Shown here piece by piece: positions 32,327 through 40,425 of a DNA stretch of 64,000 bases (position 1 is the first letter of the stretch; each line of letters begins with the position of its first letter). Made by a program: the position numbers and the translations under genes. The stretch comes from Terriglobia bacterium (GTDB lineage: Bacteria; Acidobacteriota; Terriglobia; Terriglobales; Acidobacteriaceae), in contig JAIQFP010000005.1 in NCBI GenBank assembly GCA_020073165.1, positions 124,001 through 188,000 of the forward strand. Direction: 5' to 3'. The notes beneath the pieces are model-generated. The model did no database searches. It was not told the DNA's origin and was given only the letters and a program-made list of their open reading frames with translations.

Positions 32327-33787
32327 TCACCGGTTCCGCACCAAAATCACGGCCTGCGCATCCCCGTAAACCTGCTTCCACCCTGGCTGTGCCCGCAGCG
32401 CCGTAACCAGAGGTGCGGCCGGCGGAAGAACTACAGTGCGGATCTGCCAGCGCTCCAATTCCTGCCGCCAGCCCCCGGTCAGGTAGTAAGTCGCAGCAAA
32501 CTTTTCCATGAAGGCATCCCCATAAAGGTCTGCCCGGCCGTCGATGTAGACCCGGTATTCGGGATACAGCTTCCAGATGAAATATCCGCCCCAATTGTAG
32601 TGGTTCAAGATTGGCCCGGGAGGCCGCCGCGCCTCCAGAAAGGCCACTGCTGCGGCAGGAAAATTCTCGGCTTCCTTCTCGTCCTGATGCCTCGCCACAT
32701 AGCTCGGTCGGGCCACGGCGAAAACGAGAATCGCCGCCAGCAGGCCGGCATTCACCAGCGTCTTTCCGGGAAAAGGGCGCGTTCGCGCCGAGTCCAGCCA
32801 CGCCCGGCCGCGGCCCTCCACCAAAGCTTGCACCAGCCGGGAGAGGATCGGGGCCGCTACCAACACGTAGATCGCGATGTGCCGTACCGAGCGCAGCGCC
32901 GCCGCCGTCATCACCAGCAGCAAGAGCATCTCGCGCGGACGCACACGCCGCGGCATGAACCCCAACCCCGCTGTGGTCGCGAGCATCATCAGGAGAACCG
33001 CCAAAAATCTTCCCTGGTGGAAATTAGGGGAAGCCCATTCGGCAATGTATTGCAGCATGGCGCGAGAATGCAGTGTCTGGAACGGGTAGACATACATCCC
33101 CACCCCATTGGGGTTGAGCGGAACCAGCGCCACGCACGCCGCCATCACCATCGCCAGCTTGCGCAGGCGCGGCCTCATCTGCGCCCACGTTTCCACCCCA
33201 AACGCAACATCCAATGTGCCCCCCACCAGAAAAAGCCCCAGCAGCGCGATGCCAAGCGCGTATTCGGCATGCAGGTTTACCCAGAGCATCGTCAGAGGCG
33301 GCGTCCACCACAACCAGTTGGGGTGGACATCCGAGTGCTCGAGGATCACAAGAAAGATGCTGGCCAGCAGAAGAGAAAGCATCAGCGGACGTACGCCCCA
33401 AAAGGGCAGGGATGCGAACGCGGCCCACACGGTTATGGCTCCGGCAACATAGGGGCGCCCAGCGCAGCGCCCAAACAATAGCAGCAGCGTGGCTGCGGTG
33501 ATCACGCCGAAAACCACAATCAATCCACCCCAGCCGCTAACGCAATACAGGTTGTAGATCAGAACATCCGACAGCCACTCATGAGCCACCCAGGGCTGAC
33601 CGGACCGGGTGTAGGAATAGGGATCGGTGTGGGGCACGCTGTGGCTTGCCGTGATCAATTGCCCGGTGCGCAGGTGCCACCACGCGTCCGGATCAGTCAT
33701 GCCGCGCGCGGCCATGGCAAACAGCCCCAGCGCCAGCACCAGGACAAAGACTCGCCGCGTCTCCAGCCATGCCGTCACGTTGACCAT
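32327..33787 (-). CDS. Polytopic membrane protein of the same family as 18048-19742
   Basis: This 486-residue protein has about 10-11 membrane helices. The first extracytoplasmic loop has TDPDAWWHLRTGQLI and TDPYSYTRSGQPWVAHEWL. The C-terminal soluble segment has YNWGGYFIWKLYPE and DGRADLYGDAF. Both pairs are shared with the gene at 18048, including the order and the spacing to the helices. This copy lacks the palindrome-encoded loop. Acidic residues in the first loop after a helix are typical of GT-C glycosyltransferases, so a lipid-linked sugar donor is possible but unproven. It is divergent from a GT87-like gene at 33863, with 75 bases between starts. Confidence 0.8.
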   Translation of the reverse strand: MVNVTAWLETRRVFVLVLALGLFAMAARGMTDPDAWWHLRTGQLITASHSVPHTDPYSYTRSGQPWVAHEWLSDVLIYNLYCVSGWGGLIVVFGVITAATLLLLFGRCAGRPYVAGAITVWAAFASLPFWGVRPLMLSLLLASIFLVILEHSDVHPNWLWWTPPLTMLWVNLHAEYALGIALLGLFLVGGTLDVAFGVETWAQMRPRLRKLAMVMAACVALVPLNPNGVGMYVYPFQTLHSRAMLQYIAEWASPNFHQGRFLAVLLMMLATTAGLGFMPRRVRPREMLLLLVMTAAALRSVRHIAIYVLVAAPILSRLVQALVEGRGRAWLDSARTRPFPGKTLVNAGLLAAILVFAVARPSYVARHQDEKEAENFPAAAVAFLEARRPPGPILNHYNWGGYFIWKLYPEYRVYIDGRADLYGDAFMEKFAATYYLTGGWRQELERWQIRTVVLPPAAPLVTALRAQPGWKQVYGDAQAVILVRNR

Positions 33788-33862
33788 GGATCATACCTGA
33801 CCGGTCTCGATATAGAATCGCCACGCATCTTACAAGGCCTTTCGAGCTGCCTCGCCACACAC

Positions 33863-35101
33863 ATGATGAAAGACCATACAAAGCGACTTCTCGTAATGTT
33901 CCTGGCCGGAATGTTCCTGATCCACGCCGTGATCTTCTGGAGTTTGCGTGACAGGCTGCGTGCCGGATATCCCGACTTCACCATTTTTTATGCTGCCGGC
34001 AAAATGGTGCGCCAGGGGATGGCAAGCCGGCTCTACGACCGGGCCTTGCAGTTCCGCATCCAGCAGGAATTCGCTCCTCGCGTGGAGATCCGCCAAGGTG
34101 CGCTTCCGTACAATCACCCACCCTTTGAGGCCCTTCTCTTTGCGCCCTTCACCTGGCTCCCGTATTTTGCCGCCTACTTACTGTGGGATCTGGTGAATGT
34201 CTTGATTCTGGCCGCGCTCCCGTTCCTGCTCCGCCCCCATCTTCCCCTCGCGGGGCGTGCCCGAGGGGCTTTCTGGATCCTGCTTTCGTTGGCATTCTTT
34301 CCGGTGTTCATAGTCCTATTGCAGGGTCAGGACAGTATCCTCCTGCTCTTGCTATTGACCCTCAGCTTTGTGGCTCTCAAGAAAAACGCGGCCTTCCTCG
34401 CCGGATGCTGGTTAGGTTTGGGACTGTTTCGCTTCCACCTGGTTTTACCCCTCTTGCTGATACTGTTGCTGCACAAGAAATGGAGAACGATTTTCGGTTG
34501 TACTTTGGTTGCGGGTGCCCTCGGACTGCTATCGCTTGCGGTGGTGGGATGGAAGCAAGCTATGGCCTACCCGGCGTGGGTTTGGAATGCGGAGAAGGCC
34601 ATGGGACAGGAAACCGCGCTGGTTTCGGCCATGCCGAATCTCCGCGGCCTTGTGGAGTCCGTCGGCCTCGCACAGGTTTCGAAGGTCGGGGCCAACCTTG
34701 CGATCGCCATCCTCGCAATGGCTCTGCTCCTGTTCGCCTCGGTCAAGTGGAAAGCCGCGGGAAGCGGCGCTGTCTTCGATCTGGGTTTCTCTCTGGCTGT
34801 GGTCACCACCGTCCTGGTGAGCTATCACGTCCTGCCGCACGACTTGTGTTTGCTCCTCCTGCCGGTGCTGCTGGTGGCAAATCGTTTCCCCGAACTCACC
34901 CCCAGTTGGAAGCGCCTCGCCGTGCTTGGCCCAATGGTCGTGCTATTCTTCACTCCCGCGGACATGCTGCTCTGGTTTCGCTACGGCCAATTCGGCCTGA
35001 TGGCGCCGGTGTTGCTGCTTTGGTGGTGGGGAATCACCCGCGAAATCTCAGCCCAGGAATTGCGGCCGGGCGGAAGTTCGGCTGCCCTCGAGTCCGCCTG
35101 A
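33863..35101 (+). CDS. GT87-like polyprenol-sugar-dependent glycosyltransferase, copy 1
   Basis: This 412-residue protein has 9-11 membrane helices, the layout of GT87 (DUF2029) mannosyltransferase-like proteins. The first loop carries PDFTIFYAAGKMVRQG and then LYDRALQFRIQQEF and YNHPPFEALLFAPFTWLP; the acidic DF in the loop is the likely catalytic position. A later LGLFRFHLVLPLLL helix corresponds to the conserved KxH/KPQ element. Two adjacent ATG codons (33863, 33866) are both possible. The next gene (35109) starts seven bases after the stop and is a close paralogue. The family uses polyprenyl-phosphate sugars to build surface glycans or glycolipids. Confidence 0.8.
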   Translation: MMKDHTKRLLVMFLAGMFLIHAVIFWSLRDRLRAGYPDFTIFYAAGKMVRQGMASRLYDRALQFRIQQEFAPRVEIRQGALPYNHPPFEALLFAPFTWLPYFAAYLLWDLVNVLILAALPFLLRPHLPLAGRARGAFWILLSLAFFPVFIVLLQGQDSILLLLLLTLSFVALKKNAAFLAGCWLGLGLFRFHLVLPLLLILLLHKKWRTIFGCTLVAGALGLLSLAVVGWKQAMAYPAWVWNAEKAMGQETALVSAMPNLRGLVESVGLAQVSKVGANLAIAILAMALLLFASVKWKAAGSGAVFDLGFSLAVVTTVLVSYHVLPHDLCLLLLPVLLVANRFPELTPSWKRLAVLGPMVVLFFTPADMLLWFRYGQFGLMAPVLLLWWWGITREISAQELRPGGSSAALESA

Positions 35102-35108
35102 AGCCAGT

Positions 35109-36350
35109 ATGCGACTCCGGCAGTTCAAATTCTTTCTCGTCCTCTACCTGGTCGGCACACTGCCGGCGTACGTCCTGCTGCTCTGGAACGCGAGAAAATT
35201 GATTGCGGCCGGCGCCCCCGATTTTGCCATTTACTACTGTGCGGGCACGGTCGTGCGCCAAGGGCTGGGACACCAGCTATACGATTCCAGCGTACGCTTC
35301 GAAGTGGAACAGCAGTTTGCCGCCGCAGTGCCGCAGTTCCGGGGACCGTTGCCTTACACCCATCCGCCGTTTGAGGCGCTGATCTTTGCGCCCTTTACCT
35401 ACTTGCCTTACCGTCAGGCCTACCTGGTCTGGGATTTGTTCAACGCCATGCTGCTGCTGGCGCTGCTGTTCCTGCTGCGCCCGCATCTACCCCAGCTTCA
35501 GTCCTACCCGTTTCCATGGTGGATCCTTGCCTGCCTCGCTTTTTTCCCCATCTTCTTTACCTTCCTGGAGGCGCAGGATGCGATTCTGCTGCTGTTTCTT
35601 TACGCGCTTGTTCTTGTCTCACTGAAAAAGAACCGTTTCTTTGGGGCGGGAGCCTGCCTGGCGCTGGGCTTGTATAAATACCATCTCGTGCTGCCTTTCC
35701 TCCTGCTCTGGCTGTTCCAGAAGCGAAAAGCTGAAGAGAAGCTGCGGTTACTGTACGGCTTTCTTCCTGTGGCCACGCTGCTTGCGCTGGTTTCCTTAGC
35801 CATCGCCGGCACCAGGGCGATTACGGCCTATCCACGTTACGTGCTGCACTGGGAAGACATCCTGGGTGGGAGCGAGAAGATTGCGGCACATATGCCCAAT
35901 CTGCGCGGGTTGGCGTACATTTTCCTGCCGCCGGGGCCCTATCTGGTCCCGCTGCTCGTGCTGTTGTCTCTGGCGCTGCTGGCTTTCACGACGTGGACAT
36001 GCCGCAACGCCGAGTCTTTCGATTTGCAGTTCTCCCTGGCCCTGGTGACTACAGTACTGGTCAGCTACCACGTGGTCAGCTATGACTTGAGTATGCTGCT
36101 CCTCCCCGCAGCCTTGCTGGCCAATTACTTGCTGGCAGAAAATCGTCTTCGCTACGGGCCGGCTGTGCTGGTGCTGTTCGGGATCGCTGCCCTGTTCTTC
36201 TCCCCGCTCCAGCTCTATCTTTCCTTGCGCCACAAGCAATACGCCCTCATGGCATTCGTCCTGCTGCTGTGGATGTTTGGGATTGCCTGGGAACTCTCGG
36301 CCCGGACCGGCCGAAAGCCGCGCCCGGAGACGATCTCAGCTACCGGCTAA
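35109..36350 (+). CDS. GT87-like glycosyltransferase, copy 2
   Basis: This 413-residue paralogue of the upstream gene has the same motif order: PDFAIYYCAGTVVRQG, LYDSSVRFEVEQQF, LPYTHPPFEALIFAPF and LGLYKYHLVLPFLLL. Hydrophobic helices make up most of the chain. It is translated seven bases after copy 1, so they form an operon, probably arising by tandem duplication. Its last 15 bases overlap the end of a convergent gene on the other strand (36336-36350). The difference between copies lies mainly in the C-terminal helices, which may reflect different acceptors. No signal peptide beyond the first helix is seen. Confidence 0.8.
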   Translation: MRLRQFKFFLVLYLVGTLPAYVLLLWNARKLIAAGAPDFAIYYCAGTVVRQGLGHQLYDSSVRFEVEQQFAAAVPQFRGPLPYTHPPFEALIFAPFTYLPYRQAYLVWDLFNAMLLLALLFLLRPHLPQLQSYPFPWWILACLAFFPIFFTFLEAQDAILLLFLYALVLVSLKKNRFFGAGACLALGLYKYHLVLPFLLLWLFQKRKAEEKLRLLYGFLPVATLLALVSLAIAGTRAITAYPRYVLHWEDILGGSEKIAAHMPNLRGLAYIFLPPGPYLVPLLVLLSLALLAFTTWTCRNAESFDLQFSLALVTTVLVSYHVVSYDLSMLLLPAALLANYLLAENRLRYGPAVLVLFGIAALFFSPLQLYLSLRHKQYALMAFVLLLWMFGIAWELSARTGRKPRPETISATG

Positions 36351-37229
36351 CGCGACTGGCTTGTGCCATCTCTCGCGCAAAAGCCGCCCTAACACCACTG
36401 CCAACATCGGTAGATAGAGGAACACTACGGTCCATCGACCCACCTCCGTAAAGCTATGGGGGATGTGATACCAGCGCCAGATGCCCGCTCCCCAGCTGAA
36501 AAAAGCGGTCCATACAATCTCCCGCCGGGTCTTGGGAATGAGCCAGAGAATGAAAGCGTCGAAGAACCAGCGCTGGGGCATGACCGCCGCCCCCACCAGC
36601 AGCAGGGCATCGCGGTCGCGATAGCGCAGCAGCGCCAGCGCCAGCACCGGTCCGGGCAAAACCAGCAGCGGGATAAAGTGCTCGTAATAGCGCAGCTGTC
36701 CGGCCCACAGCAGCGGCCATCGCGGCATCACCGCCAAACTGAGCAGAGCCACCACGACGCAGGCCACTACGCCACGGCGTGTGAGATGCGTCAGCGCTAC
36801 CGGCAGCCCAATCTGCGGCTTCACCATGGTGACGGGCAGCAGCAAGGGAAAGAACGCGCTGGCGGCGATCAACGGTGACCACTGTGCCGTCAGACTTCCT
36901 GCCCAGTACGGATACGCCAGGAACACCAACAGCCGGTGATACCCATGCCGGGTCAGCCCAAAGGCCAACAGGCCCGAACTCAGGCCGTAAAAAACCGCTG
37001 CGGCTATCTCCGGACGCAGCCAGACAAAAGGCAAACCAAACAAGGCCGCCGTCAGCGGATACTGTTCCAGCGGCGTGTCGTACGGATTCTGGCCGGCCAG
37101 CACAGAGCGCGCCGCCCGGATGGCCCAACCGAAATCAGCCGCGCCTTGATGAAGGCGCGCCAGGAGAAACCAGCAAAAAGCCCCAGTCGCCACCCCAATC
37201 GCCGCCGATATCAGGATTCGCGTTCGCAC
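36336..37229 (-). CDS. Short GT87/DUF2029-like membrane protein
   Basis: This 297-residue protein has about eight membrane helices and is shorter than its neighbours. The first loop has ADFGWAIRAARSVLAGQNPYDTP and a PLTAALFGLPFVWL helix. A VTMVKPQIGLPVALTHL element corresponds to the KPQ site of GT87 proteins. It therefore belongs to the KPQ sub-group, with the gene at 37355, rather than the K/RxH sub-group of 33863, 35109 and 38630. It overlaps the convergent copy 2 by 15 bases and is divergent from the gene at 37355. The small size suggests loss of some C-terminal helices. Function by analogy only. Confidence 0.72.
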   Translation of the reverse strand: MRTRILISAAIGVATGAFCWFLLARLHQGAADFGWAIRAARSVLAGQNPYDTPLEQYPLTAALFGLPFVWLRPEIAAAVFYGLSSGLLAFGLTRHGYHRLLVFLAYPYWAGSLTAQWSPLIAASAFFPLLLPVTMVKPQIGLPVALTHLTRRGVVACVVVALLSLAVMPRWPLLWAGQLRYYEHFIPLLVLPGPVLALALLRYRDRDALLLVGAAVMPQRWFFDAFILWLIPKTRREIVWTAFFSWGAGIWRWYHIPHSFTEVGRWTVVFLYLPMLAVVLGRLLRERWHKPVALAGS

Positions 37230-37354
37230 CCAGAGCCTTTCCCCGAAACCCGTTTCCTCGGTGTCCTCTATGGTTCAATTCCGCAGCCACGCAGCACAAG
37301 ACCGAGTCTGATGCTACAACGTTGTACCATGTAGCGATTTCGCATCAACCAAGG

Positions 37355-38629
37355 ATGCTCAGAAACCCCAAACTCGGCTTGCTCCTGTCCCTGCTCATGG
37401 CCGGCAGCATGTGGTTCTATGTCCAACACGTACTGATCGCCTATCAGCGCACCGATGCCGCCGCCCATGACAACCCCCGTGGCAACCTCTCCGATCTTTA
37501 TCCGCGCTGGCTGGGGGCGCGTGAGTTACTGCTGCACCACCGCGATCCCTACAGCCCCGAACTGACCCGCGAGATTCAGGCCGGTTACTACGGACGCCCT
37601 CTCGATTCCAGCCGGCCCAGCGATCCCAGAGACCAGCAAGGATTTGCCTACCCGGTATATGTGGTCTTTCTACTGGCTCCGATCATCACCCTGCCATTCT
37701 CCGTGGTGCAGGTGGGGTTCCGCTGGTTTCTCGTAGTCCTGACCGCAGCCACGGTTCCACTGTGGTTGCGGGCCTTGCGCTGGTGTCCATCGAGGATCAC
37801 CCTTTCCATCCTGACCATCCTCACGCTCGGCAGTTTTCCCGCGGTGCAGGGAATCAAACTCCAGCAGTTGAGCCTGGTGGTAAGCGGACTCATTGCGGGA
37901 TGCGCCGCCCTACTGGCTGCCGGCCATCTCCTGCTGGCCGGCGTGGTGCTGGCCGTGGCGACGATCAAGCCGCAACTTGCACTTCCCCTGGCCGCGTGGC
38001 TGCTGCTTTGGTCGCTCAGTGACTGGCGCCGCCGGCAACGCTTCCTGTGGGGATTTTGTGGCACCATGGCGGCGCTGCTCGGGGCCGCGCAGTACATGTT
38101 GCCGGGATGGATCGGCCGCTTTCACGACGCGCTAGCGGCCTACCGCGACTACACGGGAGGGGCCCGCTCGGTGCTGGACTTGCTCACCACGCCGACGGTG
38201 GGACGAATCCTCAGCGTGCTGGTTCTGCTTGCGCTGGCCGCCGTGTGCTGGCGCGTGCGAAGCACCTCCTCCGACAGTGACCGTTTTGGCGTTGTTATGG
38301 CGCTGGTGTTGGCAGGAACCATCGTGATCATTCCCACGTTCGCTCCCTATAACCAGGTTCTGCTGTTGCCAGCAGTTTTTCTCCTGGTCCGCCGCGGAGA
38401 CGCCCTTTGGCGGCAGCACATAGTCACACGCATCGCGGTGACCGTGACGGTCCTGGCGGTTTCGTGGCCATGGCTGGCGGCAACGTCTCTGGCAATGGCA
38501 TCCCTCATGCTGCCGCCCCAGTCAGTGCAACGCGCCTGGTTCGTACCCTTCTTCACCAGCAACACCATTCCGGTTGCAGTCCTGGCCCTCTTTGCCTACT
38601 CCATGCGCCATCTCCGACAACCGGACTAA
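37355..38629 (+). CDS. GT87-like glycosyltransferase, KPQ type
   Basis: This 424-residue protein starts at the ATG at 37355 (MLRNPKLGLLLSLLMAGS); the longer upstream frame has no signal. About nine membrane helices follow. The first loop carries DLYPRWLGARELLLHHRDPY and QGFAYPVYVVFLLAPI. The VATIKPQLALPLAAWLLLW element is the conserved KPQ site. The spacing (loop, helix pair, KPQ) matches GT87/DUF2029. It ends one base before the convergent gene at 38630 begins, so the two stop codons abut. Sugar and acceptor are unknown. Confidence 0.78.
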   Translation: MLRNPKLGLLLSLLMAGSMWFYVQHVLIAYQRTDAAAHDNPRGNLSDLYPRWLGARELLLHHRDPYSPELTREIQAGYYGRPLDSSRPSDPRDQQGFAYPVYVVFLLAPIITLPFSVVQVGFRWFLVVLTAATVPLWLRALRWCPSRITLSILTILTLGSFPAVQGIKLQQLSLVVSGLIAGCAALLAAGHLLLAGVVLAVATIKPQLALPLAAWLLLWSLSDWRRRQRFLWGFCGTMAALLGAAQYMLPGWIGRFHDALAAYRDYTGGARSVLDLLTTPTVGRILSVLVLLALAAVCWRVRSTSSDSDRFGVVMALVLAGTIVIIPTFAPYNQVLLLPAVFLLVRRGDALWRQHIVTRIAVTVTVLAVSWPWLAATSLAMASLMLPPQSVQRAWFVPFFTSNTIPVAVLALFAYSMRHLRQPD

Positions 38630-39790
38630 CTAGGATCTTGCTCGGTGTTCGGAACCGGGCACGCGATACATTTCCGCACTGGTGGCGAAAAACAGAATTA
38701 TCGTCAACACTCCGGCGTACCCATACACGTGCCGGCTCAGCAGGAACAAATGCAGCGGCGGCAGAAAAAGGATGACGATGGTTGCCCCTTGAATCCGGCG
38801 GAGCCACTTCGGCGCTGAGGCCGTCCAAACCTGACGCAAGATCAACACCATCGGGAGCAGCAGCACGCTCAAGTCATGCGGGCTGAGGTGATAACTGACC
38901 AGGGTTGCAGCCAGTACCGCATTGGCGATACCCAGCTCGGTCCCGCCCCGATTGCAACTCCAGATCGCCCATCCGAGAACGACCAGTGTGCAGGCCATCG
39001 TCAGTGTCATCCAAGCCGCCGCCGGAGAGAGCAGCGCGACCAGACCGCGGAGATTGGCCATCTCCTCAGGATGAATGCCAGCCATCGGCAATGCCGTCAG
39101 TTCGCTGAGAAATCGCGCATAAGCCGCGAACCATCCCCATCCAGAAATTGCCACCGACACCAGCCCCAATAGCGCCGCCACCGCCGTAAATCCGCACAAC
39201 ACCTTCCAGCGTCTTCCGAAGAGGAAGATGACCGCGATTGGGACCACCAGATGAAACTTGAACAGCCCGCACGCCAGCAAGGCACCCGCCAGTAACGGCT
39301 GATCGCGTTTCAGGGCCGCGAATGCCAGCACCAGCAGGAGCAGCAGCAGTAACGAATCCTGGCCCTGAATAAAACTCAGTAGCACCGGAGCAAACATGAG
39401 CATGCCTGCTGCCAGCAGTTGCCAGTCCCGCCCCGGTGCCATATGCCGCGCCGTCACCCGCGTCGCTACCACCAACAGTCCGACGTTCAGGAGAGACCAA
39501 AGCAGATAGGCACGCTCCATGGGCCAGTGCGCCAACGGCAGGTAGAGCAGCGTCTCAAACGGGGGATGAATGAAATATGTCCCCACCCGTCCGGTGTACC
39601 GGATCTGAAATTCGCGCTGCGCCGCTGCGCTGTAAAGCTCGTGTCCTGCGCCCTGGTGAACCATGCGCGCTGCGGCGTAGAAGTCGGGGAAATCCGTCCC
39701 CCTCGCGATTTCCGGATAGCGCCGGCCCAGGTAGAGCACGAATCCTGCCAGCACCGTCAGCAACAACAGATTTTTCACCAGCGGCCGCAT
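38630..39790 (-). CDS. GT87-like glycosyltransferase, KxH type
   Basis: This 386-residue protein starts at the ATG at 39790, which follows GAGGGGA with about seven-base spacing; the longer frame upstream is rejected. Motifs are PDFYAAARMVHQG in the first loop, LYSAAAQREFQIRY, FIHPPFETLLYLPLAHWP, and CGLFKFHLVVPIAVI. These are the same as in the genes at 33863 and 35109, which lie about four kilobases away on the other strand. Helices fill most of the remaining chain. Six such membrane proteins in 7.5 kb next to a Tad locus point to a surface-glycan or pilin-glycosylation region, which is an inference. Confidence 0.8.
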   Translation of the reverse strand: MRPLVKNLLLLTVLAGFVLYLGRRYPEIARGTDFPDFYAAARMVHQGAGHELYSAAAQREFQIRYTGRVGTYFIHPPFETLLYLPLAHWPMERAYLLWSLLNVGLLVVATRVTARHMAPGRDWQLLAAGMLMFAPVLLSFIQGQDSLLLLLLLVLAFAALKRDQPLLAGALLACGLFKFHLVVPIAVIFLFGRRWKVLCGFTAVAALLGLVSVAISGWGWFAAYARFLSELTALPMAGIHPEEMANLRGLVALLSPAAAWMTLTMACTLVVLGWAIWSCNRGGTELGIANAVLAATLVSYHLSPHDLSVLLLPMVLILRQVWTASAPKWLRRIQGATIVILFLPPLHLFLLSRHVYGYAGVLTIILFFATSAEMYRVPGSEHRARS

Positions 39791-39937
39791 TGCCAGGTCC
39801 CCTCGCCGCTGCAGTCTAGCACTGAGGCTTGCAATGTCCGGAGCCAAGCGGTAGGCTTCTCCAACCCACTTGCAGCGTTCGGCGTTTCCGGCGCCAATTG
39901 GCGAAGCTGATTTGAGCGGCTGATTTCGGAGGAAGCC

Positions 39938-40291
39938 ATGACCCTCAAGATGGAGACCCGCGTAGCCGACGGGGTTACGATTGTCGCTTGCCACGGCCGT
40001 ATTGTTTTTGGAGAGGAGTCCAACGCCCTGCGCGATACCCTCAAGCAGCAGTTGGCTTCCACCCGGCAGATCGTGCTCAACCTGACTGGCGTGAGCTACA
40101 TCGACAGCGGTGGATTGGGCACGTTGGTGGGGGTATACTCCTCGGCTCGAGCCGGGGGCGCCGACATCAAACTGACCGGGCTGGGCCAGCGCTTGCGCGA
40201 CGTGCTACAAATCACCAAGCTGGTTACGGTGTTTGAGGTGTACGACAGCGAGCCGGAAGCCATCGCCGCCTTTCACCGGGGCGCTGCCTGA
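39938..40291 (+). CDS. STAS-domain anti-sigma factor antagonist
   Basis: This 117-residue protein is a single STAS domain like SpoIIAA/RsbV. GGAGGA lies four to five bases before the ATG. The phosphorylation site Ser is in YIDSGGLGTLVGVY (about 55-70), the place where the partner kinase phosphorylates SpoIIAA. The strand pattern RVADGVTIVACHGRIVFGEE and the C-terminal FEVYDSEPEAIAAF fit the family. No anti-sigma kinase (RsbW/SpoIIAB type) is in the window. The phosphatase 134 bases downstream is the natural partner that would dephosphorylate this Ser and release the switch. Confidence 0.92.
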   Translation: MTLKMETRVADGVTIVACHGRIVFGEESNALRDTLKQQLASTRQIVLNLTGVSYIDSGGLGTLVGVYSSARAGGADIKLTGLGQRLRDVLQITKLVTVFEVYDSEPEAIAAFHRGAA

Positions 40292-40425
40292 GCCAGGGGG
40301 TCCGCCCGTTGAGGGGACAGCAAGATTGTGGTGACGCGGGGCAGGAGTAGCCTCTTCCCGCCGGCTTCCATTCCTGTCATTATTCTCCTATGGACTTTGG
40401 TCCAGTTTAGGACGTCCGCTGCCCT

